DNA from: Pachypanchax playfairii
Taxonomy: Eukaryota > Chordata > Actinopteri > Cyprinodontiformes > Aplocheilidae
Assembly: GCA_006937955.1 (NCBI GenBank)
Contig: SSNP01000051.1
Span: forward strand, 333,294 to 397,293
Direction of reading: 5' to 3'
Length of the DNA stretch: 64,000 nt
Below the pieces are notes generated by a model, which did not search any database, was not told the DNA's origin, and saw nothing but the letters and a program-made list of their open reading frames with translations. Below, piece by piece: positions 23,501 through 35,900 of this stretch. The position numbers and the translations under genes are program-made. Positions within the stretch are counted from its first letter, which is position 1, and the number at the start of each line of letters is the position of its first letter.

Positions 23501-24983
23501 CAAATCAAACAACCAGATATTTTCCATCTTAGTTTCAGGCTTATAATTCAGATCATAATCTGAATTTGGATCAACAGAAACTCAGAAACGTTTGTGTTTA
23601 ACCAATCTGTCACAGAAATGAGATGTTACTCTTAAATTCACCGAACCGTGTGAACGAACACGGAGTCATAATGAAGCGTCTCACTGGGCAGAGTGACGAC
23701 AGAGAACTGAGTCGTCTCAGAGTTTCCCTCCGCAGAAAGTTGCAGCTTCTTCTGAACAGGCGGCGAATCCTCGTCTAAAAAACACAAACACATGTTGAGT
23801 TCTTGTCAGGAGCCTCATCCTGCTCAGAATTTACCCTGTTAACACTGAAACCGAATAGAAACTCAGATTTAGTTTATTTTTGTGTATTTTTCCAGTCTGA
23901 GATGTTTTCAATCAGAAAAAAAAACTTTTTAAAAAAATTTAACAAAAATAAAACATGACCCCAAACTCAACTTTATTTTAAATACATTTTGATTTGTTTT
24001 AAACTCACTTAAAACCTTCAAAATAAAACCCAGTTTTCTTAGTGACAGATCAATAATAATCTTTCCATTAAACATAAATTTACATTTCTACTGATCACTA
24101 ATCAATACCTTTGTTTTATAGAACCTACACTCTTTATAAGTGAAACAACATCTTTTAAATACAGATTTATTTATTTATCATATAGTCTGGGTTCAAATGT
24201 TATGTGTTAAAGGTAGTATGTAAGAATTAGACCTTGTTGTCAAATCCAAAACACATCCACTCTCAGCCACTTACCCCCTCCCCTCCCTGATGTTTCTGTT
24301 GGGTTGCCAGTTCTGATGTTGATCCTCATTTAGTTTCTCTTGTATTTATTCAGTTTTTGGGAATGTCTGAAAGTGTGTTTGAACGCCCCATCACGTGCAG
24401 CTCGGCTGCTCAGTTAGAAGGATGTGGTGGTTTCTTTCTTTTTGCTGCTGGTTGTTGTGGAATTACAGCTGCTTGTGTTGAAGACTTGGCAGCCTTGCAG
24501 ACTCACATGTGATCCGTTATTGAACCAGGAAGTCTGGACGTGTAAATAATGATTCTGGTGCGGACTAGGTTTTTTAAAATTACAGAAACTAGCGACCATC
24601 AAGCCGGCTGAGATTGAGATCTGTTACAATGTGACTTTATTTTCAACATCAGTGGGACATTAGACTGCTGTGTGAGTATTTACCTGTAAGGTTTTTACAT
24701 ATTGTACCTTTAATTTTAGGTTGAGTCTAACAAAATAAAGATTTAAGGGTTTTTATTTTATTTTACACCTCCTGTTATTCACTGAAACATTAATTTAACT
24801 AGGTTTTGTTTTACATTAAATTCTAAACTGTCGTACAAACTGTTAAAAGTGTAAACCTGATAAATGATATGAGCGTTTTGTTGACCCACCGTTGGGAGGA
24901 CAGTGCAGAACGATGCTTCCGTCACTGTCCTGCGTTAATGTAACAGAGTTCATCGTTTCGTCTTCTGCTGCAGCTGAACTCAT
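17543..24983 (-). CDS. dmtf1: cyclin D-binding Myb-like transcription factor 1 (DMP1)
   Basis: Nuclear transcription factor of the Myb-repeat type; in mammals it activates ARF and binds D-cyclins. Sixteen coding exons: 24890-24983, 23685-23774, 23335-23420, 23077-23173, 21553-21629, 21315-21472, 21207-21239, 21020-21129, 20716-20944, 20205-20356, 19183-19368, 19021-19100, 18567-18725, 18287-18493, 17655-17736 and 17543-17577. Total 1875 nt, 624 residues plus stop (human 760). Landmarks are MNSVTLTQDSDGSIVLHCPP (N-terminus), VSQAWFTTKEDKD, the Myb blocks GHKWKQGMWSKEEIDILM, HGNDWATIGAALGRSASSVK, EKQCRSKWLNYLNW and SSVRSPQWLRSKWWSIKRQV, then TLQTFEILPSFHLQPTGTPG and the ending LTDPILENQEGSD. 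The C-terminal half is shorter than in human. Exon 14 ends in a five-Asn run encoded by a TTA microsatellite. The exon-3 donor (GTCAAA) is weak. Confidence 0.96.
19385..19492 (-). mobile_element. tRNA-derived SINE in dmtf1 intron 10
   Basis: The minus strand begins GCGGCTGTGGTCTAATGGAG and contains GGTTGCCCACTGATCGTGG and a B box GGTTCGATCCC (19432-19442). This is the layout of a common teleost tRNA-like SINE head. Its tail end lies only about 16 bp upstream of the dmtf1 exon at 19183-19368, so it sits where the branch point and pyrimidine tract are expected. Confidence 0.75.
20397..20702 (+). repeat. interspersed repeat with GGGGACC ends, copy 1, bordered by CA tracts
   Basis: It runs from TATGGGGACCGTCCATTGAT to the GGTCCCCACAAGAACC block and TGGTCCTCAGTAGGGTAG. 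The middle has many CTAAC/CCTAA words. The same sequence is at 50930-51215 (same strand) and 55572-55853 (opposite strand). (CA)n lies on both sides. It is in dmtf1 intron 9. Confidence 0.85.
22095..22800. mobile_element. MITE with GCTACGTTTACATG inverted repeats and TA target site
   Basis: The left end GCTACGTTTACATGCGCC and the right end (reverse complement GCTACGTTTACATGGGCA) form a terminal inverted repeat. TA lies directly outside each end (22093-22094 and 22801-22802), as for Tc1/mariner-type insertions. The 706-bp inside has no convincing transposase. It lies in dmtf1 intron 4. Confidence 0.75.
24207..24713. mobile_element. TTAA-flanked MITE (family D) in dmtf1 intron 1
   Basis: The left end is TTAAAGGTAGTATGTAAGAA. 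The right end, reverse complemented, is TTAAAGGTACAATATGTAAA. TTAA is at both edges and the length is 507 bp. A related end (TTAAAGGTACAGTGTGTAAA) starts at 59155. No transposase is visible. Confidence 0.7.
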
Positions 24984-25628
24984 CCTGCACCTGCAGAACA
25001 TACAGTAAACAGCTGTTTCACTGCCACGCAGGTGTGTGTGTTGTGACAAAGAAGAACCGACTGGTTTTCTACATGCAAACGGCAACAAATGAGAGAATAA
25101 CGACAAGATAAAAAATAACTACAGTTTACAAAAACATTGTTTTAGGAGCTATGAGAGATTTAAATGTACTTTTTTACTTCCACAAAAACCTACTAAATTT
25201 TGACTTTTTAAAAAAATAAAAAATAATCATAGCCAAACTCCATATTTATGTTTTTGTCATACAAATGGTGGAAACATCTGTTGAAAGAAATGGTTTTAGA
25301 TTTATTCTCTTTACAAAAGTGTCTTATTCTGCTGCAAAGTTTAACTCTGTATATAGTTGCAGACACAACTACAATCCATACGCTGCGCTTTGAGTTTAAA
25401 CTACATATAAACCCAGTCAGAAACACAGAAATGGGCCAGGAAATTTCACCTTTCTAAAAGGCAAACAGCAACAAATTTGCTTTTTTTTTACCAACAGTGT
25501 CTTGAGCGATCATGTTCTTCTAACCGTTTTTTCTGTTTGTTTGTTTTTTGGAGTTTAAGAGAAAAAGAAAAAAATCTGTAATTTTTTCGTGACGTCATAA
25601 ATTATAAATGAGCTAAATCTGCTCACGG

Positions 25629-25645
25629 TCACCATCTATTGGTGG
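25629..25645 (-). promoter_or_regulatory. candidate CTCF motif upstream of dmtf1
   Basis: The minus strand reads ACCAATAGATGGTGACC, resembling the CTCF core. It lies in the dmtf1/cwf19l1 divergent interval. Confidence 0.35.
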
Positions 25646-27087
25646 TTTTAGGTAAGACTAGTGTAAATAAAAAAGCAAGTATGTTGCCAAATTATATGAT
25701 GGATCATTTACAAAAGGTTTTACATGAAGTTACAATAATCTGTACTTTTTAATACCCCAGTGAGTGAGTTTAAACAAGATTAGCCGCTTAAATGTTTTCC
25801 TCGGTCTTTGGCGAACGACTCCATCTTATTGAGTGGATAAGCGCGGCGTTGGATTCTGCGCCAACACAAAGCCTTCGTTTATAAACACCCATAAACAGAT
25901 ACATTAAAGACTGAATCAACGGAACGAAAATGTAAATTGAAAAATTAGAAAGACTTTTGGTTTGAAGGGTTTTTTATAGAGGCTTGATTCAAAGACAACA
26001 TTTATAACATCCTGCTGAAAGAGAGACGAAAAATCTCCGGCGCCATGTTTGAAGACAATAAGCTTGTGTGTTTTCGCAGCGTTCTGTTGGTTCATAATCG
26101 GCTTTAAGACGAGTTTTCTCGCTTTCATTGTCCCCCTCACTTCTTACGGGCGCTGTTCACCAAACAGAAACTGAATTTTAGTTTTGATTTGACTACTTAC
26201 TTCCTGTTTTTGGTCCGGGGACTTTCGAGGTACCAGGATGAAGGTAAGTGCCAGGATGAAGGAGCGGCGTCTGATAGCTGGTGTTGTGTCTGAAAAAGCG
26301 TCCCTGCTGTAAAAAGTATCACGTCGTGGGAAGCGCCTTTCAGCACCGTTTCATTAGTCTATTTTCTGTTGTTGACATATATATTTATTTTTTATTTTAT
26401 TTTTTTGGGTTGTACAAACTGCTTTTAGTGAGATACAGGGCCCAGGTGACTCCCTCTTTCCTGGTAAGAAAAAAACAATTCCAAACATACTCTGGCATCT
26501 TTCGTACATATACGTTATTATTATATATTTATTTTTCAGAAGTAACTGAAGGATAATAAAAACCAGCTGTCAATTAGACATTTTTGATTAAAAATTCACT
26601 TGAACTGCGCTTCCAACAACAGGGGTGCTGTGTTCAACAAAACACCGACAGGTAGCCTTTTTTTTATATTTTCTTATATTAAAATGTCGGTATATCGTTA
26701 AATGAAATGTATAATACTTGGTGTTATGTTGTTGAAACTTAGAAATCATTTCATTTTGATCCACACGATTATTACTTGTTTTTTTTAAAAAGATCGTGAA
26801 TTTAATTAATTAATTTATTTATTTATTTAATTGATTGTTTGCTTGTTTATGGATGGGTAAAAAGTCAAACCCTATTCCGGCATTTATTTTATTAATTTTA
26901 TCGAAACCTTTGGGGTGCTTGTAAATAAATCTAATAATTTTAAGTAAATTTTACAGAAAACATTCTGTCTTAAAAAAATAGTTCCGCTATCGTTTCAACC
27001 GGACCTTTATTGTTAACGGACGATGGTTTGAAGCTGCTAACCCGCTGAAATTGAGATTTGCAAATAAACCAAATAACTTAACTAAAT
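25646..27087. other. divergent promoter interval, dmtf1 / cwf19l1
   Basis: No coding exon is recognised. The interval should contain the dmtf1 5' non-coding exon and both promoters. An ETS-like ACTTCCTGTTT at about 26199 and a GC-richer patch around 26140-26270 are the best promoter candidates in otherwise AT-rich DNA. I cannot place start sites. Confidence 0.35.
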
Positions 27088-30000
27088 ATGGGGGAACAAC
27101 CAGTGAGAGTGTAAGTTTGTTTACATGGATATTTAACTGGTTGGTTTAATAATGTCTCGTGTGTTTAAATAACTCCGTAATTTAACTGTGGTGTTGTTTG
27201 TTGTTTGTTTGCAGTTTGGCATGTGGAGATGTTGAAGGCCGATTAAACTCTCTCTTCAGTCGAGTTCAGGCCATCCAGAAAAAAACAGGAGGATTTGATG
27301 TGAGTCACTGACTTGTGAAAGTTTTCTGGATGCAGTCAGGTTGATTAAAATGCAGATGTTTTGCTGCAGCTGCTGCTATGTGTTGGAGAGTTTTTTGGAA
27401 CGACACCTGAAGCAGAAGCAGAGTGGAAGCAGTACAAAACTGGAGCCAAAAAAGGTGAAAATGTTTGTAAAAATCTTGTTTAATCTATTATTCCGGAATA
27501 GCGCTACAACTGGTGGCAGCTTGTTGGAGTAGCTCTGTGTCTTTGCTAGCACTTGCTAGCATTTTTTTGTTCTTTTTGAGTATTTTTTGCTAGTTTTTTC
27601 TTTTGGAAATATTTTCTAAATACTTTTCTTCTCATTTGGGTGCTGTGCTGATCGAGTTTTTTGCTTGATTTGTCGCTTTTTTTGCCACTTGTCATGATGT
27701 GTAACCATGGCAACAAGAGACTTCTTTACAAGAAAGAGCAGCTAACTGACATTTCTAAGGTTGAAATAATCCTCAAATTGAAAATCTGGATCCCTGATGA
27801 GCTCAAAGAAGAAGACATGGATGCAGAACAGGAGCAAAGTGAAGAGAGAGAAAGAGGAAGTTTAAACCTTCACTTCCATCAGTCATATTGACAAATGTGA
27901 GATCTCTTTGCTAACAAAATGGATGAACTTGAAGCTCTGTTGAAATGCAGCATCATGTGTTTCACTGAGACCTGGCTAAAGGGACATATCCCAGACTCCA
28001 GTGTGTCTCTGCCTGGCTTTCAAACAATACGGGCAGACAGAGATTTGAAGAGGAGCGGCAAAAGAAAAGGAGTCTGTCAGCTGATCACATCTGCAGTCAC
28101 CTGTTGGGGAAGCAGCATCAGAGCAAGTGACATGAAGAGGCTGAACAGATGGATAAGGAGGACTGATTCTGTCCTGGAGACTGAACTGGAGTCTGAGACT
28201 GAGTTGATTGTCCAAAGGAGGATAAAGAACATGATGGAAAACCCTCATCATCCTCTTCAGAACACAGTAACTCAACAACAGAGTGTCTTCAGCCAGAAGA
28301 TTCTTCATAATCCGCTGCAGCACAGACCGTTACAGGAGATCCTTCCTGTCCACACCTATAACCTTCTATAATGGCTTCCTGAAAAAGAACTGAGCTACAA
28401 CAACACTTAATTTCCCTTCGGGGATTAATAAAGTATTTTTGATTTGATTTTGATTTAATTTTGTTTCCAGGTCTGAAACAGGAAAACAGCAGAATTAATT
28501 ATACTTTCATGACACTTTGGTCTTTAAATCTAAATAAATCTTGTTTTTTTTAGCTCCCATTCACACTTACATCTTGGGTGCAGCGAGTCAGGAGACAGTG
28601 AAGAACTTCTCCAACCCTGATGGCTGTGAACTGGCTGAAAACATCACGTATCTGGGTAAAATACTACTACTATTCTCCCACATCTTGTGTGGGATGTAAA
28701 ACGTACCTTCTACATGTGCAGGATCATGTGTTTCTGTGTGTTTCAGGTCGACGGGGGGTGTTTACCGGTGTGTCCGGACTGCAGATCGCCTACGTCAGCG
28801 GTCGGGAGGCTCTGCAGGAGCCAGCCCCTGCTCACTGCTTCACATCCAAAGATCTGTCTGCTCTCGTCACACCGCTGACCAGCAACTCCAAGTTCAGAGG
28901 AGTTGACATCCTGCTGACGTCGCAGTGGCCCCGAGGGGTGTGGCTTCACGGAAACAACCCGGTAACATGAAGCAGATTCATCCTGCTGGAAAACGTCACA
29001 TTTCATCGAACAGCTGGTCACTGTGGAGTGTGTTTGTACAGGAAGTGGACACAAAGTCATGTGGAAGCGGCTCCATCGCCAGCCTTGCTAATAAATTGAA
29101 ACCGCGGTACCACTTTGCTGCACTGGAAGGGGCTCACTATGAGAGACTCCCCTACAGGTAGACCACACAGCTGAATCATTACAGCAGCTTAAACACATCT
29201 TCCAATCACAAACATAAGATTTCTTAAACTTTCTGGTCTAAAATTCTCACTACAAACAGGATTTATGTAGAACATTTATAGAAGAACCTTCTAATCGTAG
29301 CTAGTGATGTGAAAACTTTCCACGTGTCTGTGGCATGTTTTGTGCTCCCTCAGGAACCACGTGGTTCTGCAGGAAAATGCTCAGCACGTCAGCCGTTTCA
29401 TCTCCTTGGCATCCGTCAACAATCCTGCCAAGAAAAAGGTGCGTGTCAAAGAGTTTTGTAGATTGAAACCAGCACTGTTAGTCTAAAAGTTCCTGTTAGA
29501 CTGTAAAAGAAACGATGATCAGTGTCAGCGTCTGTGTTCAGTATCTGTACGCCTTCAACATCATCCCCATGAAGAACATGGACCCAGGAGAACTGGTGAA
29601 GCAACCGCAGGACGTGACCGAAAATCCCTACAGACGATCAACAAAAGACAAGACGGACACACAGAAACCAGCGTTCAGCACCACAGAGGAGGTAAAACAA
29701 TCACAAGACCTTGATTCAGCAGGATTTTAATACTAAAATATCTTTTTAAATGTTATTTTTAGAGCAGTCAGAACTAATAACTTCTGTTTTTTTTATGGAA
29801 TTAAAACCACTTTTAGGTGTTTTTGGGTCTTAGAGAAGATTTTCTTGGGTTATTTCCTTAGCCAGGTTGTGTAAACGACTAATCAATGTATCACAGATTA
29901 AACGAACTTCTTTACACCAATTAAAGACGATCCGAATCTAAAGGAAATCCATGTTTGACCATCTGAAAATGTGACAGTAAAGGGAAGTGATGCATCAGTC

Positions 30001-31687
30001 TGGTTTTAGTCTTTAACTTCTTGTGTTGCACCGGCACATAATTTAAAGTTTAGCTTATATGATGCAAAATTCCTTTTTTAATAATTTGTGTTTAAGGATC
30101 CATTTAATGGAGGTTTAGCTTTGAAAAGGGAATAGTTTATCAAAGGTTTTTACATAAAGGTAGAACAACTTGGTAATACTGCTTCTTCTGTCCAGGAGCC
30201 GGCCCAACAGTTCTTCTTTGACCTGAGCAGGAAGCAGGGCGGGGCCTCGAGGGGCCGTGGCAGGAAGAGACCATCAGATGGAGATGAACGTGGTCGAGAC
30301 CAGCAGCGTGATGGAGACTGGCACCGGCAGCCCAAACAGCCCCGCCGACATCGTGAGTCCGACTCACACAGACAGCGATGAAGTTCATCATGATGTCACA
30401 CCTCCATGGGCGAAGACAGTCACTTCATGTCTGTATTTCTTGTGTGTAGCGCAGCCCACCGGACCCTGCTGGTTCTGTTTGGCCAGTCCACAGGTGGAGA
30501 AGCACCTCGTCATCAGCATAGGAACACACGTGAGTTTACACTTTTAAAACATCCACAGTTCGAACCACACAGCTTCACCGAGCTCATCTGTGAACAGCAT
30601 GACTGAGTGAATGTGTTTGTCAGTGTTACCTGGCTCTGGCTAAAGGTCCGCTGACCCCCCGCCACGTGTTGATCCTGCCCATTGGTCACTACCAGTCTGT
30701 GGTGGAGCTGAGCTCCGAGGTGGTGGAGGAGATGGAGAAGTACAAGTCAGCTCTGAGGAGCTTCTTTAAGAGTAAAGGAGAACGCTGTGTGCTGTTTGAG
30801 AGGAATTACAGAAGTCAACATCTGCAGCTGCAGGTAAAAAACACCTGGATGAAAGTTGGTTTTATTTACAGCTACATCACTCGCTTACAGTCTTCTTAAT
30901 TTACCCCCCCGTCCCCGTCCCGCTGTCCAGGTCGTCCCTGTTCCTCTTGACCGGTGCACCACAGAAGACATCAAGGAGGCGTTTATGGTCCAGGCTCAGG
31001 AGCAACACATGGAGCTGATGGAGATCCCTCAACACACCGACCTCAAGCAGGTAAAACCACCAGGAACCAGAACCAGCAGTCACACTGTAGCAGTCAAGAT
31101 GTGCTGAATAGTTATTTGTGTGTTCAGATTGCTCCTCCTGGGACACCGTACTTCTACGTGGAGCTGGACTCAGGGGAGAAACTCTTCTACAGGATCCAGA
31201 AACATTTTCCTCTGCAGTTTGGAAGGTCAGGATCAACATTCACACGGTTCAAACTCCAGATTAATAATAAAACTCAGATTCTGAGCCAAAAACCAACATT
31301 TACACAAATCCTGACTATAACTGGCAAAATAATCGAAAGCTTTTTTATGAAGCAGCTAGCATTTAGCTTTTCAGCACCAAGATAATGTGCTTAAATATTG
31401 AAATCAGAATATTGTCGTTTATCGATTTATACGTTTAAATAACAGAAAATAGTTCAGATAATAACTGAGTTACAGTTAAAAACACTGAAAGGAAGAAGTA
31501 ACAGAATCAGGACACATTGATATGACGTGTTTATGCACACAGGGAGGTTCTGGCCAGCGAGGCGGTTCTGAACATCCCGACCCGAGCGGACTGGAAAGAG
31601 TGTAAACAGAGCAGAGAGGAAGAGGAGGAGAGCAGCAAACAGCTGAGAGACGATTTCCAGCCGTACGACTTCGCCTGGGACAACTAA
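27088..31687 (+). CDS. cwf19l1: CWF19-like protein 1 (RNA-lariat processing factor)
   Basis: Homologue of fission yeast Cwf19 / budding yeast Drn1, which associate with the spliceosome and lariat debranching; human mutations cause a recessive ataxia. Fourteen exons: 27088-27110, 27215-27299, 27370-27454, 28554-28655, 28747-28961, 29042-29157, 29354-29438, 29542-29691, 30196-30352, 30450-30529, 30624-30833, 30931-31050, 31128-31225 and 31543-31687. Total 1671 nt, 556 residues (human 538). The N-terminus is calcineurin-phosphoesterase-like (VLACGDVEGRLNSLFSRVQA, LLLCVGEFFG, KFRGVDILLTSQWP). The CwfJ domain has GPCWFCLASPQVEKHLVISI (two Cys of the zinc site) and the HIT-like HVLILPIGHYQS. The end is DFQPYDFAWDN. 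The start is a short 23-nt exon, MGEQPVR. Intron 3 holds a defective LINE. Confidence 0.97.
27737..28455 (+). mobile_element. L2-like LINE deletion derivative, copy 1 (cwf19l1 intron 3)
   Basis: The start of an apurinic-type endonuclease (IMCFTETWLKGHIPDSSVSL) runs directly into the far C-terminus of the same polyprotein (SDMKRLNRWIRRTDSV, then NPHHPLQNT and QQSVFSQK). The reverse transcriptase is missing. The 3' end is GGGGATTAATAAAGTATTTT followed by TGATT units, a typical L2-class tail. The copy at 59619-60350 has the same internal junction. Upstream sequence from about 27490 may be further 5' LINE sequence. Confidence 0.8.
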
Positions 31688-31808
31688 CACACACAGCTGT
31701 GTTTGAGGACCAGGAAGTGAACGCTGCAGCCTAATGTTATCCGTTGTCATGGTGAATTCTGAGGTTCTGAATTGTTTGTGCAGGTTGTACATTTTAAACA
31801 AAATGCTG

Positions 31809-31814
31809 AATAAA
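31809..31814 (+). terminator. poly(A) signal of cwf19l1
   Basis: AATAAA, 122 bp downstream of the cwf19l1 stop codon, in the sequence GCTGAATAAAGTTTTTAC. Confidence 0.75.
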
Positions 31815-32341
31815 GTTTTTACATAAATCTTAAGTTTCTGAAACAATCATTTTAAACAGGGTGGTACCATCATATAACATGTTCCTTCTATAGAACCACA
31901 CTGACGTGTTTCATTAACAGATTACAGGAAGTAAAAAGCCTTTAATACACGTTCAAAATGTTCAGAAAGAAATTTGAATGTTAATCTCTGTAAAATCCAT
32001 GACTGGAAAACACTGCAGCTCAAACTGTTTAAGGCAAAATTATTCAAACCTTTCAGACAAGAATGAAAGAATATTTATTAATCTGGTTTTATAATAAAAG
32101 CCTTAAATTTAAATGACATTTATATACCGACAGACTTAAAACTGTATTAAACACAAGCTGACTGAATTCAGATGTAACGCAGCTGGTGCTGAGTTTGGTT
32201 TGACTTTTGGGTTTTTGAGCAGCATTACTCAACCATTAGCCTTGTTGTCCACCTGCAGTTAAACACGCCCCTCGAGACCCCGCCCTGCTTCCTGCTCAGG
32301 CTGAAGATCACGCCACAAAAGGTTTTGTTTAACACAAATCT

Positions 32342-32349
32342 GTTTATTA
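32342..32349 (-). terminator. candidate poly(A) signal of cd9
   Basis: The minus strand reads CTAATAAACA, containing AATAAA, about 570 bp downstream of the cd9 stop codon. A second candidate lies near 32075. Which one is used cannot be told from sequence. Confidence 0.4.
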
Positions 32350-32913
32350 GTTTAATCGGCATCTTGGAGACATTTTGAACTGTTTTCATCATCATATCTG
32401 CATAAAACTCCACAGTTCAGTTATAAAAATCAAAGCTATTATATGCAGCGTCAACTTAAAACATTCAGTTAGCTGCAAAAAAAAAAAACTAACTATAGCG
32501 TAAACATCTAGTGCATTATGTAAAACAAAACAAGTGGATATTAACATAAAAAAGGCAGAAGCGTCTTCCAGTGGGCAGTCGAATACGAAATGTTCCCTTT
32601 CTCCTGCAGAGGATCAACCTGTTCTGGATTGTTCAGTCATAAAAAGATTTAGTCTGGTTTCAAAAATCAAAATTTATAAAGTTGATTTTTCAACATTTAC
32701 TTTGGGCTTAAATCTAAACGTCCTGCAGACCCCACAGAGTGAAATGTTAATCACTGCAAAGGCTCCATCTTCTCCCAGGACAGTGTGGCTTCCTGTCTGA
32801 ATCCAAGCAGCACACCGAGGGAAGACGTCGTCTCTGAGGTTAGACCGGATCAAACTAAAGCAGCAGGTTGTAAAAATCAAGATGGAATTAAAGAGTTTTA
32901 CTTTAGTGCCAGT

Positions 32914-35900
32914 TTACACAAAGTCTCTGGACCTCTTGATTGCACAACAAAGCATCATGCTGAAGATCATCCCGAAGATCTACAGAGAGACAAGACGACA
33001 ACGGTGATTAGTTACAGAGTCTGTGGACAGAAAACTTCAGCACAAAGAGGACAGAGTTAAAATCACAGCAGATTTACCATCTTTAGATTTCATTCAGATT
33101 TTTGCAGCTGAATAAAAAAAAAAAAATGGTGGCTTCTCAGAAAATAACTAGATCACATGGTATCTGCCATTTTAACTAAAAGACTTCCCTAAAATCTTCC
33201 TGCAATGTTTGTCAAACCGGCCGTGACTTGAGAGGTTTTAAACTGAATCTTATATTAAATCACTAGTTTAAAATACACAACTTTGTGATTCAGATCATGC
33301 AAAAAGGTTCCAAACACATTAACAGTCACATGACCCAAAACTTTGCAGACCAAGAAAACAGATTTGCTGAACAACCAAATTTGGGAAAAAACAAATAAAA
33401 AACCAAAGCAAGCAGAAACCGGTAAAGTGATTGAAAAATAAAACAAATAGCAGGAAGTTACAGTTAACTAGAAATCACTCGGCGCGCAGACCTCCAAGCC
33501 GCTAATTCCCCCTAAATGTGACCTCACAACAAAAATTCCAGATCAATCCCAAAACTAACTGATTGGTCCTCATTTCAGTTCCAATCCATCCCATAAATAT
33601 TAGTCTCTTCTTAGAACATTGACTTACCTTAAACAGATTAATAATCACCAACAACCACTGTGGTAGAAGTAAATCATACCAATGTTTCTCAGTGCGCCAC
33701 AATGTGAATTATTTTATTTCCACATGTAAAAACATTAAAAAGGCTTTTGACTAACAGAAAGACACAAGGTCACATGTCAAACAGTCTCAATATGGGAAAT
33801 AGTGGCTAAAGTTAAATTATCTGCCAGAACAATCAAGATTTATAATTCGTTATAATCACAAGCCTTGATAAGATCAGGAGTTTTCTAAGAGTCATGTGAA
33901 AAACGACTCTGTTCTCGAACCCGAAGCATGTTGTTTAAGTTTAAAACAAACCGCAGCACGTCCGTCGAGGGTTTGTGTTTGCTGCTCAGATGAATGTTGT
34001 TTGTTAGCAGCAGTTTATTTTCTCTGGCTGCAGACTCACCATGATGACTCCAATGCCGATGCCAACTCCACCGATGATGTGCAGCTTGTTGTTGAACACC
34101 TCGTCGATGGCTTTGGGGCAGCTCTGTCAAAACCACACGAAGGTTCAGAACTGATCAGGTTCAAAACAAAACTCTGATTTCTGGACTCCACGAGAGTTTC
34201 AACAGATTCCAACTTTCTTTGATGAACTACAGTTTGAGCATCTGATGCTGCGTTACCTTGGTGACAAAGATTTCCAGTCCTTCCTGTTTTGGGCAGATGT
34301 CTCTGACCTCACTTGAAACTCCAGTGAGTCCACAGCAGTCCAGCTGTGGAGTAAAAATCACTTAGAAAGTGTTTGTTTTAAGAGTAGTTGACTTAAAAAA
34401 TGTGAACTCTTACTCCAAAGTGGATGAGGCGGAGGGTCTCCTTCAGTGCTTCCTGTTTCGTTGCCTTGTAATTGTCGAAGGTCTGTTTATAAAACTCTGT
34501 AACATCCACCACCACCTGCAGAGAAATTATTATTGCACAACTACAGATGTTTATATTGATTCTCATGTCAAATCTGCAGCGTGAGAGTTTGTTTTACCAC
34601 ATCCGTGTTGGAGAGTCCCCAGATCCCTGCAGCCACTTCCACAGCGAAGATGAGCAGCAGGAAGAGGAAGAACTAAATCATAAGACGGAAAAGTTGAGTT
34701 GCAGTGTTGATGTTATCACTGATCACATGATGATGAGGCATGACACCGTTACCTGCACCTTAATACTTCCATCCTATTAAACAATCACATTTTCTTCCTA
34801 ACAATATTGGCAAAAATATAATTTAACGGATACATTTAAGTTTCTATAAAACAGTTTATGGTCCTTGTGATGACTCTAATAAATCCTGAAATCAGGTCGG
34901 TTACATCCCTCTGCAGTCAGATGAGAATATGGGACTACATGAACATGCAAAAAACACAAGCATTCAATAAACCGCCACTCAGAAGACGCTGCAGAAAACT
35001 CAGTGATATGACCGTGTAGTAAAGAGACAACTAGATCTTCAGTGTGGAGATGATTCTCTGCCATCTACATCTTTATAAAATCCTCCCTGATCCTTAAGAT
35101 CCTCAAGAACCAGAACACCTGCTGCACTGGCGTGTGAAACAAACCAGACACAGTTGAACACGTTTCAGTATGTAAGCTGGATCCTGAAGACCAGCAGTCC
35201 CGGGTCTCACAGAGGCAAACAACGTACCAGTCCCAGCATGCACGGCGACTCTTTAATGGCTCCGCAGCATCCCAGAAATCCAACGACCATCATCAGAGCT
35301 CCTGCTGCGATCAGGATGTACACACCTGTGTGAGAGAGGCGAAACAACAACTTACAGGATGTTTTAACATCAAGCTAAACAATTACTGAACAGCTGAAAA
35401 GATTTCAAACCTGAGGAATGAAACTTGGAACCAGTTCCACTTTACTAATCAAATACCAAGTTACTTCTCTATAATCTGTACTGGATTCTAACACTTATTT
35501 AAAATCTGTTTTGTTTGTTTTGTTTTGTTTTTTTTTTTTTGCTGGAACAGGAAAGTTCAGCTGTAGTTTCTCAGTCTTTCCACTAGATGGCAGTAGCAAC
35601 ACTGCTGGGGAAACACAGCATGAGACCAAACACTGAGACGTTCTGCTGGTATTCTGAATTAGAATAAAGAATTTGGTACCTGATGATGAAGAAAGTCAGA
35701 AAAAATTAGATTTCCAGACAAACTGAGTGTTTGGAGCAAAGATTAGTGAGGCTCCTAAAAGCTGTGAGACGAGTCAATTGTTGGATTTAAGAATTCAGGA
35801 TGCTGAATTTTTTTTTCGTGGCATCTGAGTGATTATGAAGAGTCAGAACTCCTGACTTCAGGCTACTGCAGTAGAACATACATGTTACCGTGTTCCAGGC

